Shown here: positions 47,971 to 61,007 of the stretch, in pieces
Layout: every line of letters starts with the position of its first letter
Numbering within the stretch: the stretch's first letter is position 1
Assembly: GCA_963969495.1 (NCBI GenBank)
Contig: OZ018329.1
Span: 146,529,502 to 146,593,501 of the forward strand
Direction: 5' to 3'
DNA: 64,000 nucleotides
DNA from: Ceratothoa steindachneri
Taxonomy: Eukaryota; Arthropoda; Malacostraca; Isopoda; Cymothoidae
Translations under genes and position numbers: made by a program
Notes under the pieces: model-generated
What the model was told of the DNA's origin: nothing
Seen by the model: the letters and a program-made list of their open reading frames with translations, nothing else
Database searches by the model: none

Positions 47971-50900
47971 TACGTAGACGAAAGAAAATTGAGAGCTGTT
48001 CCTATGTTAAGCCTCATATTTACCTTAAGAGACTTAAGGACAAAAAAATCTCTCTAGCTATAGGAAAGGAGGCGCTCATTTTCTCCCCCATCCCCAGCAA
48101 TAGCAGCAGATCGAAAACAAAGAAAGGGGAACTACAGAGTTCAAAACAAAACCCTCTTAATAGTAACAGAAGAAGAAATGAAGGAAGAATCCAGAGGCCT
48201 ATAGTCATGGTATGACCCGGTATATGCCGTTATACGCACACAGTCCTACTGGCCGACCGAAATTAAGGCTCCACCTGGAGATGGCTCTAAGAATGCTTTA
48301 AATACACAGTTGCTAGGCCAAGGAATATTCAAAACACGGCTACAAAAATATAAATAGAACTAAAGATTACATATACATATAGGGCAAGTTAAATGACAAT
48401 GCAATTAAATATCGACAGTTCACTGCTAAGATGATTAACACTATCAATTAAGTTTGAACTGAGGGATGATTAAATAAGTAATGATTTTACAATTATGCAA
48501 GTTCTAGAGCAAAGGGGATCCTTGAGGTTCGACGCGGTAAAGGTGGGAGGAGCGTGATGAAGCGGGGGTTAAACCCCTTTTACCTTGATGTGCGACGAGT
48601 AGGACTAGGTAGGTAAGTTCGACCTTGAACTTGTGGGCTTCTCACGGGACGCTCAATTCAACTTCGGGAAAATGAAGTTGCGTGGCCTCTTATCCTTAAG
48701 AGGCAAACGGAGTGTTCTTCAGGGATGGCTTTTCCGATCCTTAAAATCCGAAGACGTGGTGAAAAGGGTTGAAGTGCGCCTAACTATTTCCACGAACAAC
48801 ACTGAGTGACGACTAGCTCTTCCTTGGCTCTTCGACAATCACTCGATTCTTCTCTGGACGAGAATGTAGTCGATTCCCTCTCGACTACGAAGACGTTACG
48901 ACTAACGTAGTGGCCGGCGGCTTCAGACACAATCTTCATGTCAACTTTGATGTGTCGAATATATACCGCGAAATTATCTAGACGGGGATAGAGATTCATC
49001 GCCAACAGACTTCCTTAATTGCTTTGGGTTGCGATAAGGTTCTATAGCGCGAAGTCGCGATGCCCACAGAATGGTCTTTCCATTGTTCTAATTTTCGCAG
49101 ATATAGGGCAAACGAATTTAGAGCGGTCAACGGCGAACTGGGGAAGTCGGGGAGGGGGGGGATTTCTTCTCTCTCTCTCATTCTTCAACACCTATACAGA
49201 GAAGCAAACATCGAACCTCTTAACATTGTCATCACAAAAAGATCGGAAAAGATTGGGAGGAAAATCGAAAATCTTTCTCCTGCCTCTGCAGAAAATACTA
49301 TTATCAGAGTTAATATTCCTTTCAACTCTAGATTCGCCAGGCGAATAATTCAAAAGGGAATAATGGAAACGCCATTGAGTCCGAAAGTGATTGGCTCTTA
49401 AAGAGCTCAACCGAATGTGAATACATTAACAAATCAGGATAAATCGCCCAATAAGCCTCAAGAAAGTGAGGTCATCAGTGACCAACCAAATATGACAGCT
49501 AAAGTAATAAAAAAAACACTTTAAGTGAACATTAACCGAGAGTAAAACCGAGATCAAATGACATATTAGTGAAATAATGTACTACAGTGGTTAGGTAAAA
49601 TTAGTTCAACACCTACTGTAGTTATACGAAATAAAAAGGTTCTCAAGAAATAATACAACAAAGTAAGTGGAAGGATAAAAAAACTTCACAATACACACTA
49701 CATGAGAAGAAAGGATCAGAAAAAAACATAATACGTACACAACACTATACAAGTGAGTAGTAACTCTACGAATATAGACATAAAGGCATGGATGCTACAA
49801 AACGCTTAAGATTGAAAGGAAGATTAAGCGATTACAGAGATTGGTTGGCTCACCCGACAACTATAAAAGAAGTTGTTACAACATATTAGTATAACAACAA
49901 ATATAAAATGGCAGAGAATGTAAAAGGTAAGAACAGGTCATGGTTTTGATTCTACGTTAATCAGTAGGTCCAAAATAATGGAACTATTCCAATTCTATCC
50001 TCCTATCTGCGCTAAAAAGGTAAACTGAGATCAACTTCTTACCTCTTACTATACTTTCCTTTTCAACCCTCTTTCAAATCTTCCTTATCTTGTCTCTCTT
50101 TTGCCCCTGCCATTCACTCGCCCTCCAGCCGATCAAACAAGGTGAGTCTTACAGAAGAATGGCGACGGGGGACCGGGAGGAGTCGACAGGGGGTCTTCTT
50201 CTTTCATGACCCACCAAAGGTGAGAGGGAGATGATCGCCGGTCGATTCATCTATCTCTTAAACACATAGACATCATCAAACACTCCAAATAAAAAAAAAT
50301 GTCTAAATGGTCATTCCTTTGGATTTGGAAAGCAAACATCCCATTGAAGATGCCACCCTAAAAATGTTTCTAAATATCTATTTGACCCATTCACATATCC
50401 CATGTTAGCATTTGTTCCCTCTGCTTTGACTAAGTTTAACCAGGCCTTAAGATCTGTGTCTTTAGTGATGTTATAAATGACATGAACACTGTTAATGCCT
50501 TTGCCACTTTATGGGGTTAAATGATCAAGTTGTAATTTATATGCAATTAATTAAGAATGATATGCCTTAATAGTGATAAAAAAGAAGATTGAAATATTAC
50601 TTTTAATTTCATCATAAAACGCCTTTAAAAACACAACAAACAAAACTGAATTGTTAAAATTGTCCTCTTAATCTGAGGCTGTTTTTCCTCGTTCATCTTG
50701 TCCAGGGTCATGTGCATCTGTTCATCGACCGCTCTACTCGCGCGTAAATACTATACTAAACTTTAGCGTGAATGCGCTGATCGGCGAACAGCTACGCCTC
50801 CTCCCATCTTTGGCGTCTTACTGAGTCCAGAGGGTGCACCTAGAAGACCCCATCTCAGAGGAGCTTATGAGACGCCACTACCCTCTTGCATTTTGTGACT

Positions 50901-51320
50901 TTTGCCTCGGTTGACCACGAAATAACTAGACACAAAATGCTAGTGCATCGTGCCAGCAAATCCAATTGGGGCAAAAATTTCTAATTCTCTGAACCGTCTT
51001 TCTCTTTACCTCTTTACGAATCCTCCCTTTTCTCTTTTCCTTTCAGTTTTCTTTTATATTTCTACTCATTTAAACCAGGTCACAGTAAGGTATTACTAAG
51101 GGACACCCGGCAAGGTAGGGTAAGTTATGTTTCCATTTCATACTAATTTAGGATAATACCGTTTGTAATTATCTCTGATCAAACGTCAAAACACAATACA
51201 AACTAATTCAAACTTTCACTCTCTTCAAGCCTCTAGTTGTCTTGTAGGGGTGCGAAGATGTATCAGAGAAAAATTCTTTCCAAATCGATAATATAAATAG
51301 CCCATTAAATTACCAACTAA
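47971..51320. other. Unassigned stretch
   Basis: No gene that I can support. A 113-codon plus frame starting ATG at 49059 (MPTEWSFHCSNFRRYRANEF) is charged and Ile/Arg-rich but shows no known domain; it could be a worn element ORF. A short match to 25660 (ACGTTAATCAGTAGGTCCAAA) lies at 49954. Confidence 0.4.
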
Positions 51321-51324
51321 GAAC

Positions 51325-51400
51325 GGGCTGGCCGTGGGGTAATAGCTAAGAGCATCGGCGTTTAAATCTATCGGCACCGAGTTCGAAACTCAATAGTCCA
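51325..51400 (+). repeat. tRNA-derived SINE head
   Basis: TGGGGTAATAGCTAAGAGC (box A) and GAGTTCGAAACTC (box B) are 25 bp apart in the layout of a tRNA promoter. The following 300 bp are purine-rich (CTCAAGAAGA-type), possibly the SINE body or tail. Confidence 0.55.
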
Positions 51401-51989
51401 AAACCTTTTACGAAGAAATCTCCAGAAGAAAACGGAAGAAAAGAAAAGGCTGAAGGACCAACTCAAGAAGACTCAAGATAAAATGGATCACCTCAAGAAA
51501 GGAAAAGGGAAGAAAACGACTTCAAGGACTAACTCATCAAGAATCAAGAAGGAATCATCAACTCAAGATAATTGGACGAAAAACGAAGATACATCAAGAA
51601 AGGAAGGATACGAAAGATCAAGAACTAACCCAGGCAAAAAGAATATTAAGTCAAGATAAATGGAAAACAATGTTTGAAGGGTCAACTTAAAGATAAAGGA
51701 AATTCAGAAAGTAAATAGATTCGATAAAGATGAGCAAGAATAATATTGATAAATAAATAAAGTTATAAGAAAGCCCATCCCCCCCATAGTCTCTTTGTAT
51801 ATTTCTCTTGATATAAGTAAGTAATCTAAACTAACGAGTCGAACTCCGGAGGTAAAAATCGCTTTAGAGAAGCTCTGAAGTGACAAAATCCTCCTTTCAA
51901 TCACGAAGTTTTTAGTTGCGTGTGGGTCTAGTCACGAGCGACTCTACATCTCACTATATCGGTCGGTCCTAATTTTGCTTTTTTGTAAC

Positions 51990-53210
51990 TATTCAGCCGA
52001 TTATAACGAAATTTGAAACCCTTATGTTATTTTACATTCCCTTCCGAATGATATAATTGCCAAAGTCCTCGCAAGTTTAGCCCGGGAATTATTTTGTTTT
52101 GGCAATAACATCATAACTATTTGGCCGATTATAACGAAATTTTAAACGATTATTTTGTTTTACATTCCCTTTCGAGTGATATAATTATCAAGGTCCTCTC
52201 GAGGTTAGCCTGGGAATTATGTTGTTCTGGAAATAATATCATGTTAATTCGGCCGATTCTAACGAAATTCGAAATTCTTATGTTGTTTTATATTCTTTCC
52301 CAAGGTTAGCCCAGGAATTATTTTGTTTTTGGCAATAACATCACAACTATTTGCCGATTCTAGCGAAATTTGAAACCCTTACTTTGTTTTGCATTCTATT
52401 TCGAATGATATAATTGACAAAGTCATGACAAGCATAGCCCGGGAATTATTTTGTTTTGGCAATAACATCATAACTATCCAGTGATTCTAACGAAATTTGA
52501 AGCCCTTATGTTGTTTTACAATTTATTTCGAATGATATAATTGACAAAGTCCTCCCAAGGTACACCCGGGAATTATTTTGTTTTGGTCATAACATAACTA
52601 TTCGGCCGATTCTAACGAAATTTGAAATCTTTATGTTGTTTTACATTCTCTTTCGAATGTTATAATTGCCAAAGTCTTCCAAAGGTTAGCGCGGGAATAA
52701 ATTTGTTTTGTTAATGACATCATAAATATTCGCCGATTTTAACAAAATTTGAAACCCTTATATTATTTTACATTCTCCTTCGAATAATATAATTGCCAAA
52801 GTCCTCTCAATTTCAGCTCGGGAATCATTTTATTTTGGCAATAACCTCATAACTATTCGGCCGATCCTAACTAAACTTGAAACTTTTATGTTGTTTTACA
52901 TTATCTTTCAAATGATATAAATGACAAAGTACTCTCAAGGTTAGCCTGGAAATTATTTTGTTTTGGCAATAATATCATAACTATTCGGCCCATTCTCACG
53001 AAATTTGAAACCTTTATATTGTTTTACATTCTCTTTCGAATCAATAATTGCCACAGTCCTCCTAAGAATAGCCCGGGAATTATTTTGTTTCGGCAATAAC
53101 ATCATAACTATTCGGCCGATTCTAACAAAATTTGAAATCCTTATTTTGTTTAACATTATCTTTCATATTATATAATTATCAAGGTCCTTCCAAGGTTAGT
53201 CCAGGAATAT
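51990..53210. repeat. Satellite-like array, about 125-bp unit, about ten copies
   Basis: AACGAAATTTGAAACC recurs at about 52007, 52135, 52260, 52364, 52489, 52613, 52740, 52867, 52996 and 53125. Each unit also has CGGGAATTATTTTG, GGCAATAACATCATAACTAT and TTGTTTTACATTCTCTTTCG. Copies are well diverged. Confidence 0.9.
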
Positions 53211-53804
53211 TGAAAATTTTGAAGGTCTTAAGATCATAAAGCGTAAGAACTAACGATTAAAATCAGTTCCATTTATCTGGTTATCTAGTAATCACATAAT
53301 GTTCTTCGTAATATTGTGGATATATAACACTTTTAATTTACTTTGCTAACATCGAGTGTATCACCAAAGCTAATATCAGTCACTTTTTCAAATAATAGTG
53401 CTTCGTCCTTTTTTTCACCCCGGCAGAAAGTCACCAGATGGTTAGATGTCTTACAAGAAAAAAAAACTCCTTTCAGATCTTATTTTAGATCACTTCCTTC
53501 TCAATTGATTTCTGACAAGTATTTCAGAGTATAATGCCATAAACAGGTGCATTGAAATTATATAAAATAAAAATGTGTTTCCTATCTGGAAATAATTTCT
53601 ATTACTTCATAATAGAATTCTTTTAGTGATTTAGAAGTCAAACTTATACAAGAAGCTAAAGATAGAAATATCTTTATTAATTAAAACATCATTATTAATC
53701 ACATTTTATGTATTATATGGCGTGATTAGTCCAAAGTTCACCTATGGTGCAGAATAAAATGCTACTCCTGACCCACTTGATATCTTTAATGATATTTAGG
53801 GTGG

Positions 53805-54215
53805 ATTTATAGATTATTTTTCAATGATTATTTTTAGTAATCTTAATCATTTTATATAATCAAACTTTAAGTCTCATTAAAAGATTGTAAAGTCGATACT
53901 TCAGGAAAAGTCTCCATAAGGGATTTATATATTATTTTTCAATGATTATTTTTAGTAATCTTGATCATTTTATATAATTAAACTTTAAGTCTCATTGAAA
54001 GATTTATGTTTCAGTACTCTACCAGTTCTGTAAAGTCGATACTTCAGGAAAAGTCTCCATAAGGGATTTATATATTATTTTTCAATGATTATTTTTAGTA
54101 ATCTTGATCATTTTATATAATTAAACTTTAAGTCTCATTGAAAGATTTATGTTTCAGTACTCTACCAGTTCTGTAAAGTTGATACTTCAGGACAAATCTC
54201 CATAAGGGAAAGGTT
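53805..54215. repeat. 143-bp tandem repeat, nearly three copies
   Basis: GTCGATACTTCAGGA recurs at 53892, 54035 and (GTTG) 54178; units of 143 bp are almost identical, so the array is young. Confidence 0.9.
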
Positions 54216-55300
54216 GAGGAAGAGAACCGATTCGAATTTTAAGTTAGTGTCATTTTGTAGAAATATTTCAGTTTGTAGTAGCTCTCTACATAATTTTTGG
54301 TCCTAAAAAGTGATTAAATTTTTGTTTATTCGTATGATAAATTGATTTTCTTTTACCAAAATACTAAAAATTATAATATAATAATAGCGTATGATTTATA
54401 TTATATTTTAAACACATTAAATGTACTTTTAAATAGTATAAAATCAAATAGCCGGGTATTTATTACTTCAATCTTTGACCTACTTCATATAATTTGTAAT
54501 TAGCCTCTCATTTTTAGTATTTAAGTAGGGGGGGGGGGAGTCTGAATTTGCCCAAGACCTTAAGATCATATTGTTAAATAAAATAATTCATTTTTTAAGA
54601 AAATTATGCCAGTCTTTTGGTATTTTGGTTTCCTTTTCTTTTTTCCATACTTCAGAAGAGAGTTTATTTCCCTTATTTTTAGTTTAAATCTGTTTTGTAT
54701 GTCAATTACGGATATTGAAGACATTCTATGTGACCCATAAATCATGAAATTACTCATATGTTGTTCTAAGTCTTGCATCTTTGTTTTAATCTCTAAAACG
54801 CAAACATCTTTCAATAACCTGCTCCAATATAGGCAATTTCCCTATAGGAAACTGTTGCTGGTATAAAACATATATCACCAACTACTTTAGCAACTTGTTT
54901 TTCGTGTAGAACTCATATTTTTTTCATTTTGATACCAATTAATGATACAATAAAGTATGCAATCAAAATCTTATAATATGAGCGTCTGAAAAGAAAAAAA
55001 AACATATTGGATTTATCTTCAGACAAGTTTAAAGAGCAATGAAACCCTTGCTTGATTTCAATCATACGAGTTCAAGACCAAAGAGATGTAGAACGCAATG
55101 TTTTTAGATATGATAATAAAAATGATAAATAATGATTCATAATTTTTGTCCTTTCGTTGTATATGGGCGGGGCATTGCTCTTCTGTTTCACATATACATA
55201 TATACCACCTTTGTAAATCTTTTTCGTTATTTCTTGATAATGAACTGAACAAGTTCGAAAGTACTTGGAATTCGCCTTTCATTTTTCTGTGAGATTTTTT
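54216..55300. other. AT-rich stretch without recognised features
   Basis: Only short open frames and a G-run at 54528. Nothing supported. Confidence 0.6.
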
Positions 55301-55303
55301 GCA

Positions 55304-55324
55304 TATATATATATATATATATAT

Positions 55325-55374
<50 letters not shown>
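55304..55374. repeat. (TA)n microsatellite
   Basis: TA tract with one interruption. It directly follows the 3' end of the LINE fragment on the minus strand and could be its tail. Confidence 0.97.
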
Positions 55375-55375
<1 letters not shown>

Positions 55376-55378
<3 letters not shown>

Positions 55379-55945
55379 GTCATCTCCTCCAATTGGTCAT
55401 CCCAACTATATCCTGCCTCTCTCTTCATCGTCTTTATCCATGTTTCCTTCAGTCTACCCCTTTCCCTTCTTCCAGCTGCCTCCCACTTTGGTGCATACTG
55501 CACATATCGTCCCTCTCGTCTCTAAATATGCCCCATCCATTTCAATCGCGTCAATCTCACATACTCGTCTACCGGTTGTACTTTCATAATTTCTCTAACT
55601 CTCTCATTTATCACTCTATCCTGCTATCGTATACCTCATATTCTTCTCAACATTTTATTTTCAAAAGCCCAAATTTCTGCATCTGTGATTGCCGTTCTAT
55701 ACCACGATTCATGTCCATATATAAGAATTGGTCTCAACATACTTTTATAAATTTTTATCTTGGTGTGTATTGAAAAATTATTATTATTCCACACAGATTT
55801 CAACATGCCCCCTGTTTGGTTAGCTTTCCTAATTCTTTCCTCAAACTCATTTTTTAAAGAACCATCTCTTGATACAATCGTTTCCATATTCCTGTTTATT
55901 ATTTCCGTTTTCGCACAATTTATTATTAATCCTATCTTTTTTCCT
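55376..55945 (-). mobile_element. LINE 3' fragment of a second family (CR1/RTE-like)
   Basis: Minus strand frames: INNKLCENGNNKQEYGN, then DGSLKNEFEERIRKANQTGG, FSIHTKIKIYKSMLRPILIY, GHESWYRT, FENKMLRRI and, at the end, GRRERGRLKETWIKTMKREA. These are the conserved C-terminal blocks downstream of RT in CR1/RTE-like LINEs. It ends in a (TA)n tract at 55374. Confidence 0.7.
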
Positions 55946-56797
55946 TCTTGGCCGCTTTTCTCGCTGTTCTAGTAGGGGTCGCAATAATCTGCGTGACGTC
56001 ATCCACGAACTGTACGTAAGCTGTTTCTCGACTAAGGGGAAACGGCAGATCATTGGTAAAAATGGCATAGAGGCAGCTCCCCTGTGGAAGCCCCTCCTTT
56101 CTATTAAAGGCGGAGTCTTCATAGCATCCAAACACCATATAAGCCCTTCTGTCGCTAATTAAACTGCATAACAGCCTGGTCATTTTCTCCCCAAGCTCCA
56201 TCTTTACCACCTTATACTTGAGACCATCCCTCCACACCTTGTCAAACGCCTGCTGCGCGTCGCGCGCCACCAGATCAACCATCTTACCTTCACTCTTAGC
56301 TTTGGCCAGCTTCTCTGTAATCAGCGCTAGGGCCATCTCGTAACCTTTCTTTCTTCTAAATCCGAACTGCTTGGGGTTGAATTTACGGTTGGTCTCTAGC
56401 GAATTAGCCAATCTGCTGCACACAATTTTTTTCCAATAATTTGGCTGTAAAATTGAGCAGTAAGATGGGGCTGAATCCGTTGACTGCCTTGTTGACTTGA
56501 CCGATTTTGGCACAAAAACATTTTGACCACTTTTAGTCAGTCCTGGAAGTAACCGATGTTCCAGCATACATTGGAAATTGCCAACATCCACTCAAGTACG
56601 TTCTCCGGGAGCTGACTTATGCTCGCTTTTGTTAACCCCGATGCCCCTGATGCTTTTTGTTTGAAGGCCTTGACTACCAACCTTAATTCATCCATCTTTA
56701 TCTTTCCATCGTCTCTGGTGTCATCCTCCTCCCCATTGTTATGAGGGATCCTGTAAAGCGGATAAGTATTGCCCAAATGGATGTTCAGTTCTCCCAT
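55932..56797 (-). pseudogene. LINE ORF2 reverse transcriptase domain
   Basis: Linker AFKQKASGASGLTKASISQL, then (after a frameshift near 56560) NRKFNPKQFGFRRKKGYEMA, DLVARDAQQAFDKVW, LPQGSCLYAIFTNDL and the active site YVQFVDDVTQI (FVDD). The thumb is cut off at the 3' junction. Confidence 0.8.
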
Positions 56798-57013
56798 AAT
56801 CCTTGTTTCGTGATCTGAGTCAAAATGTTCATTATCATCCCCCGTGATGTTGAATACATGACTAGAGTGGTCCCTAAACAGCTCCTATATTTCCTCTACT
56901 TTTTCGTCATGTATCCATTGCCTGTCTTAATCGTTAGCTTTTTTGGTTGTGAAGTGCTCTGCAATCTTTTGACAGATTGCCAGAATTGTCTCGGGCTCTG
57001 TTCATTATCTAGT

Positions 57014-58015
57014 TTATCTATCAAACCCTCCCATACCCTCTCTTTCTCTTTTTCTCATCAGATTACTTACTTCTCTTTGGAGTTTACGTCTCCTCCTGTA
57101 TAGTTTAATGGCTGGTCGTATGCCTTTCTTGAGTTGATTGATTGCTTCCAGTTCTTGCATCTTTGCTCTTATTCCAGGAGTCCACCTTGGAGCCGAGAGT
57201 GTTCTCATCGCCACCTTTGGTATGCTAACTTCCTCTGCTGACTTTATTTCCCGGCCAATATCCTCCACACCTTTACCTTCCAACCCTAGCGGCCAGTAGT
57301 ATTCCAGCACCTCCCTGAATTTGTCCCACTCTACCTTAGCATATTGTTTCCCGAATGAGCATGGCACTTGAATTGGACTTAGTGCCAGCAATACTATGAT
57401 TGAGTTGTGATCCGAAGGGAACACAGGACCCGGTTTGACAAACATGTTCCAGGGAAAATTTATGCTGGTTAATACTATGTTCGGCTTTGTAGCTGTTCTA
57501 TCCGTGACGTACATGGGAAACTCCAACCCACCTCGTACCACTATACCCCTATTCATTAATAAATCTAGGTTCTTCCCCCATTCTGTTCTTAGAGGTATAT
57601 CCTGAGTGCCTGGAGCGAGCATTCAGGTTTCCAAGGAAAATTACCGGCGTGTTCTCCCGAATACACCAAAGAAATTATAAAGGGGCAAATAGTTTCTTCT
57701 TGGGGATTAGTACCCCTCCATTATAACTACCGGTCCCGTCTGGGTGTCCAGTTCAATTGCCAGATAGCTTTCGTCCAACTCTTCCAATTCCCTATGTTCT
57801 ATACCTTTCTTAACAGCAACTATTATACCATCGAATCTTTCATTCAAGTGACTTTTCGTGCAGGTATAATAATGCTGCAGCTTCAGCCCATACTTCCCTA
57901 TTCTCAAACCGTGCTCGCAAATCACTACTACATCGAGGTCTTCTATAGCCAACACATTCCAGAATTGTTTTTTCTTATCCTTTAATCCATTGATGTTCCC
58001 TTCGACTATTTTCAA
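57014..58015 (-). pseudogene. LINE ORF2 endonuclease domain
   Basis: Starts MKIVEGNINGLKDKKKQFWN; EHGLRIGKYGLKL and LGNLNARSRHSGYTS follow, then across a frameshift near 57630 NRGIVVRGGLEFPMYVTDR, TATKPNIVLTS and FPSDHNSI (catalytic SDH). Continues into the linker APRWTPGIRAKMQELEA. APE-type endonuclease. Confidence 0.75.
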
Positions 58016-58604
58016 TTAATTAACTCTCTTATCCGTAATTCTTTACTTAATCAAACTCTAAACTTCTTCCTTTGACCGTTCCTTAATTTTCTGAAATTCT
58101 CTGTCCTCTGAAACTGACATCTGTCCTCTGTTACCTGAAGGTTCCCAATCAGTATAGATCTTTGGACTACATCCGACGGATAGTCTGATTGATGAGTCCA
58201 TTCAAATTACCATCTACTAACCCGTCCATGATATGTACCATGTTCAGATCTTTGGGGAATTCGTTACCCATAGCGGTGTAAATATGTACGTCTGCCTCTT
58301 CGCACGATGGTAGTTCCGTGCTCGCCCTCTCTCTTTCGTTTCCAGTTTATTTGCTACTATTTCCTTCTTAAAATCTCTTGAATCCTTTTTCTTATTATTA
58401 TTTACTCCACTTGCCCCTACCTCATCTACTCATTCTTCACTTTCTGACTCTGAAGTGGAGGCTTCTGTGTTTGAGTCCTTTCTCTTTTCCTGCTTTTTCT
58501 TATTCTTTTTCCTCATCTCCTGTTTCTTATTCACTTCAACCGCTATACTTTCCTCTTTTTTATCAGGCTCCTCCTCGGTCTCTTCCTTCTCAACTATTTT
58601 TATT

Positions 58605-59543
58605 TTAAGTATGTCCCTTGATGGAGGGTTCTCTGGGAACCACAGCTTCCCTGTTTATACCGATTTTTTCTGGTAAGGTGTTCAGTTCCCTCGAGAAACA
58701 CCCCAGATTCGAAATATTAGCCATGTGAGCATACATTATCATGGCCATAATCCCCATAGATTGGTTCTCGATCATGAGGTAAATCACATGATTCACCGTC
58801 GCTGCTGCAGCTGCCTGTGGGCCTGGGATCACTTGTGGTCCCTCTTTAGTTGCTCCCGCGTATGACAACTTCTCTCTCCTTTTCTTCTCTGGCCTTAGCA
58901 TCTCTTTCTTCTTTAAAATAATTTGTCTTTTTGCCGGGCACTTCATGGTCATTTCTCCGTGAGGACCCTGGCAGTTTGGGTATTTCTTTATCTCGCTCCT
59001 GCATTCTTTAAACCCGTGACCCACTTGATTGCATTCCGAGCATTTCTTTTCAGACTTGCAATCCATTGATTCATGATTTTCGATTGCCAGGCAGTTAGAG
59101 CACATCAGGACATGTACAAATTCCTCTGAATCTATCTGCGAAGGAGTGATCCTTAGATTGAATGCTAGTGAGCCTTGTTGTTTGGCCCTTCTAGCAGTTT
59201 CTACATCCTCGAACGTAATATTTAATAGGTTGTTAAATCTCCCTCACTTTACCCCTTCTGATACCTTAGCCCACGATTGCTCATCCTCCACTTTGCGTTT
59301 GATCTCCTCCGCTGTATTACCCCCTATTTGTTGGTCAATCTGTCTACAGATGACTGCTCTTTAAACCATGATCTCAGCTGGGATCACTGGCTCCAGGTCA
59401 ATCTTTCCCAGCACCTTCCTAGCTTCTTTCCCTGTTAGTCTTTCTCTATCATCGTCTTGGTAGCACATTATCACGTACCCGGAGTAGGAGTCTATCAGTC
59501 TGATCAGGGCAACATTTAATTTACTATTTATTATCTCAGTCAC
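58605..59543 (-). pseudogene. LINE ORF1 (gag-like, zinc knuckles)
   Basis: Starts near MTEIINSKLNVALIRLIDSY at 59543 and has stops near 59360 and 59247. Then come three knuckles: CSNCLAIENHESMDC, CSECNQVGHGFKEC and a third with its first Cys replaced (YPNCQGPHGEMTMKC). A basic stretch KKKEMLRPEKKRREK follows. This is the usual RNA-binding ORF1 of jockey/R1 elements. Confidence 0.75.
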
Positions 59544-59560
59544 TCTCTCTCTCTTGGGGG

Positions 59561-60505
59561 CTTACTCCCACCCCTTAAAACTCCTAAGGGAAGTCTTTTC
59601 CACCTTTCCCTAACCATACTGGCACCTCAATTAAACATGTTAAAAGTGTTGGGTGAAGTAGATAAAGGAAGGGGGGAAAGTTAGAACCTCTACACTACCT
59701 TAATTGGGTCCATCCTTGTAATCCTGCTGGTCTTTGGCACTTCACTGTATATACTTAAGGGCACTATTATTCTTCACTTGGGTAATTTCTTAAAAACTCT
59801 TTCCTATTGCACCTTAGGAATACACTGAATTTTGCCTCGATAATTTTCACGTTTGGCAAGATAATTTTCACTGGGCCTTGCCGCCTTCATCGAGCACTGA
59901 CTTCTCGAAGCGCATAAAACAACGAATAAATGACGAAGTGTATGGAACTCACTGGTAATGGAGTAGGCGTTTACCACACTTCCGTTGACTTTGCAGCCTA
60001 AAACTTACCCTTTTCTTTTCCGCCTTTATCGAAAACCTTATACGAGAGAGAAATAAATCTATCTTGACTCTGACTTGACTGATTCCTAAATTTCAGGGTC
60101 CAACCTAAAATATAATTAATTAAAATTAAACGAGCAAATACCGTCAGTGTATAATCTAAAAATCTCCTAACGTTACATAATTTAAACAGCCTAGTTAAAA
60201 TACTTCTAATGTCTCTCATTTTCTTTAACAAAGTTATATTTGTACGAGTAACAAAATTTTTTTTTCGCTATTTGAAAAAAATTTAAATGAACTTAAAAAA
60301 GAAACGCATGCCTGAAGTAGAGTAATTTGGGGATGTTAAAATTTATAAAATTAGTGTAGAAGTCTATAGATAATAAATAGAATCTCATTTATTTAATATA
60401 AATCGGGTTTAATTGATGAAAACAAAGAGCATTTTTACTTAGAATACCTAAATGAGAGATTTGGTGGCATTTGGAAACTATTGAACGAATATGTTCCAGA
60501 CGGGA
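59561..60505. other. Unassigned AT-rich stretch
   Basis: May include the 5' UTR of the LINE ending at 59560. No other feature supported. Confidence 0.4.
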
Positions 60506-60509
60506 TTGG

Positions 60510-60667
60510 TATTTAAGAAATTATTTGCCCTTTCATAATTTCTTTGGGGTATTCGGAAGAAACTCTCCGATAATTTTCCTTCCCGACTTGAATGGTTGTT
60601 CAAAGCAATCAGGATATACCTCAGAGAATAGCATAGGGAAGAACCTAGATCTATTAATAAATAGGGG
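60510..60667 (+). mobile_element. LINE endonuclease fragment, left half of a split copy
   Basis: Nucleotide match to the reverse complement of 57555-57700: ATAATTTCTTTGG.GTATTCG, AATTTTCCTT, CAGGATATACCTC, then GAACCTAGAT and AATAGGGGT. Continues at 62137 after an inserted element. Confidence 0.85.
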
Positions 60668-60977
60668 TGTAAGAGAATAGCCTAATGCTCCCACGTTTCC
60701 CCACCTCCCTTCCGGGCGGGCCGCGATATCAAACCTTCCCCTTCCGGCCCGATGTCTGGTGGCCAACCGCCAGATGAACCCGCCGGCCATTTCAGCTAAC
60801 CACCGCATTCCTTTCCGGACTGGTTATCGATAGATGGGAGCCTATCTTGGCTTCCAGTGGTTTCCGGAAGTTTATAAAGGACTAAATGGAGGAAATAATC
60901 AAGCAGCTCTCACCCTAAGAAAGGAGCTTGACATCAAATCTACTTCCGGAGCCATGCGAACCTCTCCCGAGTTTCGG

Positions 60978-61007
60978 GTATAAAAGATGAATTCTTTTAA
61001 CCCTCAG
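60978..61007 (+). promoter_or_regulatory. Core promoter of the solo LTR (TATA and initiator)
   Basis: GGTATAAAAG is followed at the usual distance by TCAGTAG, matching the arthropod initiator TCAGT. It lies about 310 bp into the LTR. Confidence 0.45.

Larger units (their letters stand above)
55946..59560 (-). mobile_element. Jockey/R1-like LINE, best preserved copy
   Basis: Minus strand, 5' to 3': ORF1 from about 59543 with zinc knuckles at 59105-58960; acidic/basic linker to 58.1 kb; ORF2 from 58015 (endonuclease, 58015-57014) and RT (56797-55932). It is broken by several frameshifts and truncated at about 55946, where another LINE fragment starts. No 5' UTR promoter is recognised. Related copies: 33.9-36.0 kb, 43.3-48.0 kb and the split copy at 60.5-62.3 kb. 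Confidence 0.85.
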
